This document shows positions 6,219 through 12,976 of a stretch of DNA of 12,976 nt, piece after piece. This DNA is from JBDSLU01 sp039916225 (lineage in GTDB: Bacteria > Acidobacteriota > Vicinamibacteria > Vicinamibacterales > Vicinamibacteraceae), in the NCBI GenBank assembly GCA_039916225.1, contig JBDSLU010000007.1:1-12976 (forward strand), read 5' to 3'. The notes beneath the pieces are model-generated. The model was not told where the DNA came from. It did no database searches and saw only the letters and a program-made list of their open reading frames with translations. The first letter of the stretch is position 1. Each line of letters begins with the position of its first letter. The translations under genes were made by a program, and so were the position numbers.

Positions 6219-8336
6219 ATGGCGCTCTACGGTGGACGGTCGTTCACGGTGACCGGCAACGGCGCGCCGCGCGCCACCGGTGCGGCCGCGGTCGGGGCCG
6301 GCTTCTTCGACGTCCTGCGCGTCCAGCCGGCGCAGGGGCGGCTGTTCCGTCCGGACGAAGACGGGCCAGGGGCTCGCGTCGTGGTCATCAGCGACGGCTT
6401 CTGGCGCACCCAGATGAGCGGCGCGAACGTGCTCGGCCGCAATCTCACCCTCGATGGCGAGGGCTACATGATCATCGGCGTCCTGCCGGCCTCCGCCTCG
6501 CTGGACTCGTGGAGCCCGATGGCCCGCAGCCTGTGGGTGCCGCTCGCGCTGGCGGCCGAGGAGCGGGTCGTCCGCGACAACCACAACCTGCAGGGGGTGG
6601 CTCGCCTGAAGGCAGGTGTTCGCGCCGACGCGGCCCGGTCGCAGCTCGAGGTGATCGCACGACGGCTGGAGCAGACGTATCCGGAAGCGAATGCCGGGTG
6701 GGGCGCGACGCTCGTCTCGCTGCGGGACGAGATTGTCGGCGACATCGGGTCGACGCTGGTGATGCTGCTCGCCGCCGTCGGTCTGGTGCTGCTCATTGCC
6801 TGCGCCAACGTCGGCAATCTGTTGTTCACGCGCGCGCTCGGCCGGCGCAAGGAGGTCGCGATCCGCGCCGCGCTGGGCGCCGGACGCCGCCGCGTGCTGC
6901 AGCAGCTGCTGGTCGAATCGCTGGTCCTCGGTCTCGCCGGCGGCGCCGCCGGTCTGCTGCTCGCTGAGGGCGGGCTGCGCGCCGGTGCGGCACTGCTCGC
7001 CGACCAGGTGCCACGCGCTGACGAGATCGCCATCGACGGCACCGTCCTGCTGTTCGTGCTCGGCGCCTCGATCCTCACCGGGATGCTCGCCGGCGTGGTG
7101 CCGGCGTTGCGGGTCGGCCGCACGCCGCTGACCGAGGCGTTGAAGGAAGGCGGCCGCGGCGACGGCGTCATCGGCGTGCGTACGCGCCGTCTGCTCGTCG
7201 TCGGCGAGGTGGCGCTGTCGGTGGTGCTGCTGATGGGCGCGGCGGTGATGGTGCGCAGCCTGATGGCGATCAGGACCATCGACGCCGGCTTCCAGCCGGA
7301 GGGCGTGCTGACGATGATCGTCAACCTGCCCGAGACGCGCTATCGCACCGACGCGCAGCGCAGCCAGTTCTTCGCCGACGCGCTGGACCGGATGCGCTCG
7401 CTGCCTGGCGTGACGGCCGCTGCGTCGATCGACAACGTGCCGCTGACCGGCGGGTCGGTGCAGCCGATCGTCCTCGAAGGCCGGCCGGAGCTGCTGCCGC
7501 GCGACCAGCCGACCGTGCAGGTACGCACGTCGAGCCGCGACTACGTCAAGGTCATGCAGATTCCGGTTGTGCGCGGGCGCGACTTCGCCGACAGCGACGT
7601 CGAGTCGGTGCTGGTGAGCCGCAACGCCGCCAAGCTGCTGTGGGGCGATGCCGATCCGGTGGGGAAGCGCGTCACGTTGCCGTTGATCTCGAAGGTCCAG
7701 CTGCGCACCGTGATCGGCATCGTCGGCGACGTCAAGCAGGATGACCTGCGGCAGCCGGCGCCGGCGACCATCTACACCTACTCGCGCGTGCGGCCGTCTA
7801 GAGGCTTGACTCTGGTCCTGCGCACATCAGGGCCGCCGCTCTCGGTGCTCCCGGCGGCGACCGGTGTGATCCGCGGACTCGATCCCGAGCAGCCCGTCCA
7901 GGGGACCCGCACGATGGTCGACGTGCGCGACAACGGGCTGACCTCCGAACGATTCCGGGCGCTGCTGCTGGCGTCGTTCGCGGTCGTCGCCCTGGCCCTG
8001 GCCTCGGTCGGCATCTTCAGCGTGCTGTCGTACATCGTCCGCGGCCGCAGTCGCGAGATCGGCATCCGTGCCGCGCTCGGCGCGCAGACCGGCGATGTCC
8101 TGCGCCTGGTCGTCATCGAAGGCATGACGCCGGCGCTGATCGGAATCGGCGTCGGCGCTGTCGCCGCGCTGGCTGCGTCGATCGGCCTGGATCGGCTCGT
8201 CTACGGCGTCAGCGCCTCGGATCCGCTGACGCTGGCCGCCGTCGCCGGGACGCTCGCTGTCGTCGCGCTCCTCGCCAGCGTGGTGCCCGCCTGGCGAGCC
8301 ACGCGCATCGATCCGCACGCCACGCTGCGCGGCTAG
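6219..8336 (+). CDS. MacB/FtsX-type ABC permease (acidobacterial duplicated orphan permease class), N-terminally truncated
   Basis: The product has 705 residues. It begins inside the first periplasmic MacB_PCD domain (YGGRSFTVTGNG, residues 4-15; AGFFDVL; IIGVLP). It continues with FtsX core 1 (helices about 178-300, with EVAIRAALGAGRRR), a second periplasmic domain (about 325-565) and FtsX core 2 ending PAWRATRIDPHATLRG. Full-length members are about 800 residues and start with a cytoplasmic stretch plus a transmembrane helix (ALGIGANTAIFS-type) leading to the first periplasmic domain. That section is absent. Homology seems to begin only a few codons upstream (AERMALYGG), and an in-frame stop lies at 6138. 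No clear ribosome site precedes ATG 6219. The 2.1-kb frame is otherwise intact, so the truncation is recent or a sequence problem lies upstream. No ATPase gene is adjacent, as usual for this class. Function of the shortened protein is doubtful. Confidence 0.8.
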   Translation: MALYGGRSFTVTGNGAPRATGAAAVGAGFFDVLRVQPAQGRLFRPDEDGPGARVVVISDGFWRTQMSGANVLGRNLTLDGEGYMIIGVLPASASLDSWSPMARSLWVPLALAAEERVVRDNHNLQGVARLKAGVRADAARSQLEVIARRLEQTYPEANAGWGATLVSLRDEIVGDIGSTLVMLLAAVGLVLLIACANVGNLLFTRALGRRKEVAIRAALGAGRRRVLQQLLVESLVLGLAGGAAGLLLAEGGLRAGAALLADQVPRADEIAIDGTVLLFVLGASILTGMLAGVVPALRVGRTPLTEALKEGGRGDGVIGVRTRRLLVVGEVALSVVLLMGAAVMVRSLMAIRTIDAGFQPEGVLTMIVNLPETRYRTDAQRSQFFADALDRMRSLPGVTAAASIDNVPLTGGSVQPIVLEGRPELLPRDQPTVQVRTSSRDYVKVMQIPVVRGRDFADSDVESVLVSRNAAKLLWGDADPVGKRVTLPLISKVQLRTVIGIVGDVKQDDLRQPAPATIYTYSRVRPSRGLTLVLRTSGPPLSVLPAATGVIRGLDPEQPVQGTRTMVDVRDNGLTSERFRALLLASFAVVALALASVGIFSVLSYIVRGRSREIGIRAALGAQTGDVLRLVVIEGMTPALIGIGVGAVAALAASIGLDRLVYGVSASDPLTLAAVAGTLAVVALLASVVPAWRATRIDPHATLRG

Positions 8337-8419
8337 GCGGCTCGGCCGTCGCAGGATCGTCTCTTGCAATCTTCTCGGCAACGCCCCGACTATCGCGCCG
8401 CGGTGGAAGGGTTTTGCCT

Positions 8420-8424
8420 AGGAG
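8420..8424 (+). promoter_or_regulatory. Ribosome binding site that decides the dps start
   Basis: AGGAG lies five bases before GTG 8430. It selects this start over GTG 8424 (inside the site) and over the longer frame from TTG 8364, which has no site. Confidence 0.65.
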
Positions 8425-8429
8425 TGCCA

Positions 8430-9092
8430 GTGCCGAAGACGCTCGACGCCGATCAAATCCTCAACCACGCCAAGCCGATCACCGATCAGCACGGCCACGA
8501 AACTCAGCCGTTCGGCCACGTCATCGCCATGCCCATCGCCCTCGAGGCGAAGGCGTGCCGCCAGAGCGTGGAGAACCTCAACCAGCTGCTGGCCGACACC
8601 ATCACGCTGCGCGACCTCTACAAGAAGCATCACTGGCAGGTGGCCGGGCCGACCTTCTATTCGCTGCACCTCCTGTTCGACAAGCACGCCGACGAACAGA
8701 CGACGCTGATCGACATCGTCGCGGAGCGCATCCAGCTGCTCGGTGGCGTCAGCCTCGCGATGGCCGCCGACGTCGCCGAGACCACCCTCGTGCCGCGACC
8801 GCCGAAGGGCCGCGAGCCGGTGCCCGTCCAGATCTCGCGCCTGCTGCATGCGCACCAGATCATCCTCAAGGAGGCGCGGACGATGGCCAAGCAGGCCGAC
8901 GAGGCTGGCGACGACGGCACCAACGACGTGCTGGTGAGCAACGTGATCCGGACCAACGAGCTGCAGGTGTGGTTCGTGGCCGAGCACGTCGTCGACACGC
9001 CGGTCGTCCGCGTCGACGGCGGCAAGGACGCCGAGGCGACGAGCGACGACGCCAAGAGCCGCGAGGCGAAAGCCAAGCGCAGCGGCAGCTAG
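8430..9092 (+). CDS. dps: Dps-family mini-ferritin (DNA protection during starvation)
   Basis: The product has 220 residues from GTG 8430. Dps proteins form hollow 12-mers that oxidise Fe(II) with hydrogen peroxide and store the iron, and some bind DNA. The inter-subunit ferroxidase site is complete. H68 (HHW), H80 (LHLLFD), D84, D95 and E99 (DIVAER) reproduce the spacing of E. coli Dps H51, H63, D67, D78 and E82. The C-terminal ELQVWFVAEHVVDTP helix is also typical. It is longer than most Dps (about 160-180 residues), with a roughly 45-residue N-terminal extension and a charged tail (DAKSREAKAKRSGS) that could contact DNA. It lies 93 bp after the permease gene, so it probably has its own promoter, though none is clear. 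Its stop codon abuts the 3' end of the convergent barrel gene. Confidence 0.9.
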   Translation: MPKTLDADQILNHAKPITDQHGHETQPFGHVIAMPIALEAKACRQSVENLNQLLADTITLRDLYKKHHWQVAGPTFYSLHLLFDKHADEQTTLIDIVAERIQLLGGVSLAMAADVAETTLVPRPPKGREPVPVQISRLLHAHQIILKEARTMAKQADEAGDDGTNDVLVSNVIRTNELQVWFVAEHVVDTPVVRVDGGKDAEATSDDAKSREAKAKRSGS

Positions 9093-9246
9093 TCAAACGA
9101 CCGGGACCGCCGACGGCCCCGGGTCGCTTGACGGACCGTTCGATGTGCGTGACGCACGCGCACGTCGCTGCGCACGCCGCAGCGCTCGGTCACCGGCGCG
9201 CGGATGCCGCCGCCCGCGTGCACGTTCAGGCTGGTCACGGTGCCCC
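9089..9246 (-). pseudogene. Displaced 3' part of the beta-barrel gene in a shifted frame
   Basis: Dropping one base from the four-base run at 9243-9246 restores TVTSLNVHAGGGIRAPVTER followed by CGVRSDVRVR. This is the usual penultimate barrel strand pattern (GGG-I-x-PVxER-x-GVRxDVR). The restored frame ends at TAG 9091-9089, sharing CTAG with the dps stop. Its last 20 or so residues are still Arg-rich and lack a terminal aromatic strand, so the 3' end may be further decayed. Either a real mutation or a base-calling error in the run would explain the shift. Confidence 0.5.
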
Positions 9247-9617
9247 GAAGCCAGGCCACCCGGCCCGAAGTAGACGACGCCCCGCGGCGCGAGGCCGATA
9301 CCGCCGGCGACGTAGGGCGTGACGCGCCCGATTGCCGGCAGGTCGTAGACGAGGCTCAGCGCCATCGCGACCGCCGTGGTCTGGCTGCGCTCGAGTTCCG
9401 TTTCCAGCTCGACGCCAAGCCTTGCTCCGATCGGCCAGCGCACGGCGGCACCGACGCCAGTTGATGCGGCTGGACCGACCGAGACGTAGGGGGTGATCTC
9501 GATCGGCGAGCCGGGGCTGGCCCGATCGTTCGTGTCCGCTGTTGCCTGGGCGTGGGCGAGCGTGTGGCCAGTCAACAGGGCACACGTCATCCACGCCAAC
9601 GTCGTTGGTTTCGTCAT
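9093..9617 (-). CDS. Small outer-membrane beta-barrel protein, frameshifted near its C-terminus
   Basis: The start is ATG 9617, with AAGGAG (9628-9623) five bases upstream. A GTG two codons earlier lies in that site and is rejected. A signal peptide (TLAWMTCALLTGHTLAHA, cleavage before QA at about 24) is followed by alternating amphipathic strands: IEITPYVSVG, TGVGAAVRWPIG, ARLGVELETELERS, VAMALSLVYDL and VTPYVAGGIGLAPRGVVYFG. This is the pattern of short porin-fold outer-membrane proteins. After about residue 125 the frame turns into an Arg-rich string with no barrel character, running to TGA at 9093. The expected continuation is in another frame (see the 3' remnant). No ligand or role can be assigned. 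Confidence 0.6.
   Translation of the reverse strand: MTKPTTLAWMTCALLTGHTLAHAQATADTNDRASPGSPIEITPYVSVGPAASTGVGAAVRWPIGARLGVELETELERSQTTAVAMALSLVYDLPAIGRVTPYVAGGIGLAPRGVVYFGPGGLASGHRDQPERARGRRHPRAGDRALRRAQRRARASRTSNGPSSDPGPSAVPVV
9098..9126. terminator. GC-rich imperfect hairpin after dps
   Basis: CGACC (9098-9102) pairs with GGTCG (9122-9126), and GGG pairs with CCC further in, with a bulge and a mismatch. It lies six bases after the dps stop. There is no T-run, so termination is only suggested. It overlaps the 3' end of the convergent barrel gene. Confidence 0.3.
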
Positions 9618-9676
9618 GAACACTCCTTGGTTGTGGGACCGCGCACCCAGTCAGACGACGGCAGGTGCGGGAGGGC

Positions 9677-9691
9677 CGGCCAGGCTGGCCG
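9677..9691. terminator. Hairpin after the NTF2-like protein gene
   Basis: CGGCCA and TGGCCG form a 6-bp stem around three bases, 19 nt beyond the minus-strand stop at 9710. No T-run follows. Confidence 0.22.
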
Positions 9692-9708
9692 CCGGATTGG
9701 CGCGGGGG

Positions 9709-9724
9709 CTCAGCGGGCGCTGAG
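9709..9724. terminator. Hairpin spanning the stop codon of the NTF2-like protein gene
   Basis: CTCAGC (9709-9714) and GCTGAG (9719-9724) form a perfect 6-bp stem with a 4-nt loop over the TGA at 9712-9710. It may slow the transcript end together with the hairpin at 9677-9691. There is no T-run. Confidence 0.25.
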
Positions 9725-10669
9725 ACCGTCGATCTGCCAGTCCACGCCCGAGCGGGCGAGGTCGAACGTCCAGGTGATCCGGTCTTCCTTCTCGACGGCG
9801 CGCCCGATGCTGGGGACGTAGCGGACCGTGCCGACGCAGACCGCCGACCCGCGCGCCTCGTCGGCGTCGATGTCGCAGCGGTCGAAGTGGACGTCCTGCC
9901 GATCGAGGCCGGCGAAGGCGCGGCTGAGCGCCCGGCGATCGAGTGACGGCCAGAGCGCGGCCGCGGTGCCGACGTCGCGGCGGTCGTAGGCGTCTTCGTA
10001 GCGCTGCAGCAGCGTGCGGATGCCGGCGTCCGATCTGGCGGCGGCCGTCGACGTCATGGCCGTCGGTGTCGGGACCACCCCGACGCCGGCGAGGGCGTCC
10101 AATGAGGCGCCGCGATGGACGGGAACTCGAGGCGCTGCCGGGGCGGCGAGGTGCAGGGCCGGTGCTGTGAGGCTGGCATCCGCGATCGTCGCGCCAGCCA
10201 CGGCGTCGGTGAGAGCGGCAGGAATGGCCCGCGCCCGGCCGGCTGAGGTTCTGCTCGGCGTGCTCACCGCGACGGGATACGTCGCGAAGACGGTGAGCCG
10301 CGGCGGCGCGACCGCGGAGACCGGCGCGGAGACCGGCGGGGAGACCGTGGCGGGGTGGTGCACGCGGTCGATGGCGACCGGCTGCGTCGTCGCGCGGTAG
10401 AGCATCCAGCCGGCGGCCGCCGCCACGAAGGCCACGGCGGTGAGCACCCCAGCCAGGCGCTGTGCGTCATCACGTGACGTGTCGACGTCCTCGCCGGCGG
10501 CCATCTCGCCACGGCGTGCGGCAAACGCGTCGCTCGCGGCGTCCTGGAGCGCGAGCCAGGGATCGGGCCCGATCTCGTAGACCGAGAGGCCGTCCGCTGT
10601 CGGCGGCCACTCGAAATCGTCCCCGCGCTTGGCGGCGGCGGGCGGCGGCGGGGCGGGATGTGGGCTCAT
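9710..10669 (-). CDS. Single-pass membrane protein with C-terminal NTF2/SnoaL-like domain
   Basis: The product has 319 residues. A Pro-rich, acidic cytoplasmic N-terminus (1-70) precedes one transmembrane helix (about 72-92, LAGVLTAVAFVAAAAGWMLY). A long Ala/Pro/Val/Thr-rich linker follows (about 93-210). The C-terminal domain (about 213-319) begins IRTLLQRYEDAYDRRDVGTAAALWP, the usual opening helices of SnoaL/NTF2-like cone folds, and ends ITWTFDLARSGVDWQIDGL. The layout suggests a membrane-tethered extracytoplasmic small-molecule or peptide-binding domain. Such tails are often attached to signalling or stress proteins, but no catalytic residues can be named. ATG 10669 has no obvious ribosome site; a stop lies in frame upstream at about ten codons. 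It sits about 100 bp downstream of the fusion gene on the same strand. Confidence 0.65.
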   Translation of the reverse strand: MSPHPAPPPPAAAKRGDDFEWPPTADGLSVYEIGPDPWLALQDAASDAFAARRGEMAAGEDVDTSRDDAQRLAGVLTAVAFVAAAAGWMLYRATTQPVAIDRVHHPATVSPPVSAPVSAVAPPRLTVFATYPVAVSTPSRTSAGRARAIPAALTDAVAGATIADASLTAPALHLAAPAAPRVPVHRGASLDALAGVGVVPTPTAMTSTAAARSDAGIRTLLQRYEDAYDRRDVGTAAALWPSLDRRALSRAFAGLDRQDVHFDRCDIDADEARGSAVCVGTVRYVPSIGRAVEKEDRITWTFDLARSGVDWQIDGLSAR

Positions 10670-10769
10670 GCGGACGCCAGCCAGGGAGGCCGGCGATTAG
10701 GGTACCTGCTTCAACGATAGGGGCATGGACGCGTCCGCGCAAGGGCCGTGCACGCCGTTGCGCGCCCCC

Positions 10770-11882
10770 TCATGCCCCGTCAGGCGCCACGGTCTTCTCG
10801 TAGCGCCACACGTCGAGGTTGAAGCCGCCCAGTGAGGTTTCGGCGACGTTGACGACGATCCCCGACCGGTGCCACCCGTGCTTCTCGTAGAACCGCGCCG
10901 CGCGCTCGTTGCCGATGGCGCAGGCGAGCCACGCCGTGGCGACGCCACGCCCCGCCAGCCGCCGCTCGGCGTCGGCCATCAGGCTGGCCGCGACGCCCGT
11001 GCCGCGCGCCGATCGGGCGACGTAGAGCTGGTAGAGCTCGTCGCCCTTCAGCATCGTGAAACCGAGAGGCGCGCCGCGGGGGCCGACCGCGCGCGTCTCG
11101 CCGAGCGCGGCGCGGAGGCGATCGCGGAAGCTGTCGAAGGTGCGATGGCGCGCCAGCTCGACTGGAACGATGCCGGTGTGGGCGTCGCGCCAGCCTTCCA
11201 GCCACAGGCTGGCCAATGCGTCGATCTCGTCCACGTCCGCGTCTCTCGGGTCCATGGCGCCTCGGGTCGTTCGTCGCGGTGTGGCGACACCGGGTGCGCG
11301 CGGACCGCGTCGCACCACGCCGTCCGCGAACGGGACGTAGTCGAGCTCGTGACCGGCTTCGACCCGCTGCAGCAGCAGCGCGCCGCGGCTCATGTCGCCG
11401 CGCCCGATGAACTCGCGTGGGAAATGGAGGCGATCGCCGAGCACGTCGGCGATCGGCTCGAGGTACTTGGCGGTGGCGACGCTGCCGAGGAGCACCGCCC
11501 GCGCCCCCGCCGGCATCCGCACCGCCAGGTCGCGCAGATCGCGGACCAGCGGGTCGAGATAGCGGGGATCGCCGCTGCCCAGATCGACCCCGACGAACTC
11601 GCGCAGCAGATCGCCGTCGACGATGAGGTCGGCGGGCTGCAGCCCGCGCGTCGGCGTGATGACCGCCACGCCCGGCGTACGGCCGGCGGCAAAGTGCCGG
11701 GCATAGGCGAGCTTGCCGCGGAAATAGAGGCCGCTGACGAAGCTGAAGGCGTCGCCGAGCGAGAGCGTCCCTGCGGCGAGACGCTGCGCGGGCACCGAGG
11801 TGCCGCCGTCCTTGAGCAGGATCGCGCCACGGCGGCCGCCGCAGAACGCGGGCGAGAGAAGAAAGACGTCGGAGCCAGGCAC
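10770..11882 (-). CDS. Fusion of an uncharacterised conserved domain and a GNAT acetyltransferase
   Basis: The frame encodes 370 residues from GTG 11882. Residues 1-200 are an uncharacterised domain with strong motifs: FLLSPAFCGGRRGAILL, FSFVSGLYFRGKLAYA, VITPTRGL, AVLLGSVATAKYLEPI, and FPREFIGRGDMSRGALLL ending HELDYVPF. I recognise this set as a conserved family of unknown function. Residues 210-370 are a GNAT domain. Motif A is LYVARSARGTGVAASLM (288-302, R-x-x-G-x-A signature) and motif B is NERAARFYEKHGW (325-337), so acetyl-CoA-dependent N-acylation is expected. No stop separates the parts. However, an in-frame ATG at 11255 with GAGG four bases upstream could start the GNAT part alone. 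GTG 11882 has no clear ribosome site. The open frame runs upstream to 12869 but is antisense to the next gene. Confidence 0.7.
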   Translation of the reverse strand: MPGSDVFLLSPAFCGGRRGAILLKDGGTSVPAQRLAAGTLSLGDAFSFVSGLYFRGKLAYARHFAAGRTPGVAVITPTRGLQPADLIVDGDLLREFVGVDLGSGDPRYLDPLVRDLRDLAVRMPAGARAVLLGSVATAKYLEPIADVLGDRLHFPREFIGRGDMSRGALLLQRVEAGHELDYVPFADGVVRRGPRAPGVATPRRTTRGAMDPRDADVDEIDALASLWLEGWRDAHTGIVPVELARHRTFDSFRDRLRAALGETRAVGPRGAPLGFTMLKGDELYQLYVARSARGTGVAASLMADAERRLAGRGVATAWLACAIGNERAARFYEKHGWHRSGIVVNVAETSLGGFNLDVWRYEKTVAPDGA

Positions 11883-12044
11883 AGTGGTCGGTCGGTGCCG
11901 CCCGCGATCCCGGGCCGCATCGACCCAGTTTAGAGCGTTCCGGCCGCGAGCCGGCTCGAGCGGCTGAGCCGTTCCGTCGCATGCCGGCGCCTTCCCGGGT
12001 AGGTCGTCCATCTGCCGGACGACGCGGCAAGGGCCGGAGGAACG
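11883..12044. other. Divergent spacer between the fusion gene and the TVP38 gene
   Basis: This 162-bp region must contain both promoters. On the minus strand TAAACT (11932-11927) is a possible -10, with no recognisable -35. A 10-bp palindrome GAGCCGGCTC lies at 11948-11957, and a 7-bp inverted repeat lies at 12003-12023. Confidence 0.35.
12003..12023. promoter_or_regulatory. Perfect 7-bp inverted repeat in the leader of the TVP38 gene
   Basis: GTCGTCC (12003-12009) and GGACGAC (12017-12023) are complementary around a 7-nt spacer. They end 12 bases before the ribosome site GGAGG (12036-12040). The geometry would suit a dimeric repressor operator or a leader hairpin. There is no direct evidence for either. 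Confidence 0.4.
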
Positions 12045-12737
12045 ATGACGGGAACAGCCAAGGTGGGTGCGGTCGTGGCGATCGCGTCGGCGTCGAGCGT
12101 CGCCGCGGTGTTCGTGCCGGCCGCGCCGTGGACGGCCGACCTCTTCGACTGGCTGCGCCATGCCGGTGCCTTCGGCGTCGTCGTCTACGCCCTCGTGTTT
12201 GCCATCGCCGCGGTCTGTCTCGTGCCCGGCTCGATCCTGACCGTCGGCGCCGGCGTCGCCTACGGTCTGGTCTGGGGCACCGTGGTCGCCTCGACAGCGA
12301 GCGCCGCGGCGGCGACCGCCGCCTTCCTCGTGGCCCGGACCATCGCCAGGCGGCGTGTCGCGCGATGGGCCACCTCGGATCCGCGCTTCGCCGCGCTCGA
12401 CGCGGCCATCGGCGACCACGGACTCAAACTGGTCATCCTCGTGCGCCTGTCGCCGCTCATTCCGTTCAACGTCCTCAACTACGCCCTCGGGCTCACCCGG
12501 GTTCGGCTGCGCGACTACGCCCTGGGCTCGTTCCTCGGCATGCTGCCGGTCACGGTGCTCTACGTCTACCTCGGGTCGCTGGCCGGTCAGCTCGCCTCGC
12601 TGGCCCGCGGCACCGCACAGGGCGGGCCGCTGCGCCACGCAGTGTCGGTGCTCGGGCTCGCGGCGACAATCGCGGCCACGGTCTATGTCACGCGCCTCGC
12701 CCGGCAAGCCCTCGACAGCGCGCTGCGCCGCAGCTGA
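12045..12737 (+). CDS. TVP38/TMEM64-family (DedA-like, VTT domain) inner-membrane protein
   Basis: The product has 230 residues with about six hydrophobic segments. The family signatures are VPGSILTVGAGVAYGLVWGT (60-79) and RLSPLIPFNVLNYALGLT (134-151), which correspond to the re-entrant loop and its following helix in VTT/SNARE-associated proteins. GMLPVTVLYVYLGSLAG (165-181) follows. Bacterial members are implicated in lipid scrambling or transport and membrane homeostasis; the specific substrate is unknown. ATG 12045 has GGAGG (12036-12040) four bases upstream, which fixes the start. It is divergent from the fusion gene. The next gene starts 115 bp downstream on the same strand. Confidence 0.88.
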   Translation: MTGTAKVGAVVAIASASSVAAVFVPAAPWTADLFDWLRHAGAFGVVVYALVFAIAAVCLVPGSILTVGAGVAYGLVWGTVVASTASAAAATAAFLVARTIARRRVARWATSDPRFAALDAAIGDHGLKLVILVRLSPLIPFNVLNYALGLTRVRLRDYALGSFLGMLPVTVLYVYLGSLAGQLASLARGTAQGGPLRHAVSVLGLAATIAATVYVTRLARQALDSALRRS

Positions 12738-12852
12738 ATGGAGGCGATCACTGCCACGTTCGTTTGAAGGCCCGCAGTGTGCCTGGCAGACGCAAGGAAC
12801 GAGCGAGCGCATGACAGGGTTGCTGCTCGCCGCGGAGGTAGTATTCGAGGAC

Positions 12853-12976
12853 ATGACCCTGTCCCTCACCAGACGCCGCTTCCTCGCCGCTGCCGCGGCT
12901 TCGCTCGCGGCGCAGTCCGCGCTGACCCGGGAGGCGCTGGCTCGCGGTGGCGGCGGTGCCGTGACGCTGTCGGCCC
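12853..12976 (+). CDS. N-terminus of a Tat-exported protein (3' end outside window)
   Basis: Forty-one codons are visible. MTLSLTRRRFLAAAAASLAA is a twin-arginine signal (RRRFL, then an Ala-rich hydrophobic core), followed by QSALTREALARGGGG, where cleavage near ALA is likely. The mature protein is cut off, so no family can be named. Tat export implies folding or cofactor insertion in the cytoplasm before transport. GAGG lies only two bases before the ATG and GGAGGT lies further upstream (12835-12840), so the ribosome site is poor. Confidence 0.65.
   Translation, partial: MTLSLTRRRFLAAAAASLAAQSALTREALARGGGGAVTLSA

Noticed and set aside
8364..8393. Possible promoter TTGCAA / GACTAT before dps
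   Set aside because: The spacing is 18 bp but the hexamers match consensus at only four and three positions.
9141..9175. Possible third copy of the interspersed repeat
   Set aside because: Similarity is limited to short GC-rich words and the sequence lies in the restored barrel reading frame.
10869..11933. 354-codon open frame on the plus strand
   Set aside because: It is antisense to the DUF-GNAT fusion, whose family motifs are unmistakable.
11883..12869. Upstream part of the minus-strand frame that contains the GNAT fusion
   Set aside because: It runs antisense through the TVP38 gene and has no domain content. The conserved domain begins at GTG 11882.
1..12976. CRISPR arrays, tRNA or rRNA genes, transposase genes
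   Set aside because: No regular repeat-spacer array, no cloverleaf or rRNA signature and no transposase-like protein was seen on either strand.

Overview
The window is GC-rich DNA in which most frames stay open by chance. The gene set points to an Acidobacteriota bacterium, most likely of the Vicinamibacteria type. The main reasons are an orphan MacB/FtsX-type permease of the acidobacterial duplicated class with no ATPase beside it, a large TPR regulator-type protein, paired secreted amidohydrolases, and DUF2236 and GNAT proteins. This placement is inference; no rRNA, tRNA or marker gene is present.

Layout: (1) 1-924 (+) is the C-terminal TPR part of a large regulator or cyclase-like protein. 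(2) 925-1082 is a convergent spacer with one copy of an interspersed repeat. (3) 1083-3072 (-) is a two-gene operon: an MpaB/Lcp-type haem oxygenase (DUF2236) followed by a seven-helix protein resembling Pyr4-type membrane terpene cyclases. (4) 3071-5808 (+) holds two translationally coupled secreted amidohydrolases; the first keeps its metal ligands and the second has lost them. (5) 5809-6218 has no gene. It carries short direct repeats, a perfect 9-bp hairpin and a second copy of the interspersed repeat. (6) 6219-8336 (+) is an ABC/MacB-type permease lacking its N-terminus. (7) 8430-9092 (+) is a Dps mini-ferritin. (8) 9089-9617 (-) is a small outer-membrane beta-barrel gene with a 3' frameshift. 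(9) 9710-10669 (-) is a membrane-anchored protein with an NTF2-like tail. (10) 10770-11882 (-) fuses an uncharacterised domain to a GNAT acetyltransferase. (11) 12045-12737 (+) is a TVP38/TMEM64 membrane protein. (12) 12853 to the end (+) is the start of a Tat-exported protein.

The most interesting functional unit is the oxygenase plus terpene-cyclase-like pair. Both families act on isoprenoids in characterised systems (MpaB and Lcp cleave isoprenoid double bonds; Pyr4 cyclises farnesyl-type meroterpenoids). The two genes are 31 bp apart on one strand, which suggests a compact, possibly undescribed terpenoid-modifying pathway. The oxygenase and the first amidohydrolase are head to head with start codons sharing one CATG. 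The rest of the window looks like ordinary chromosomal accessory content with signs of decay (truncated permease, frameshifted barrel) near repeat-bearing spacers.
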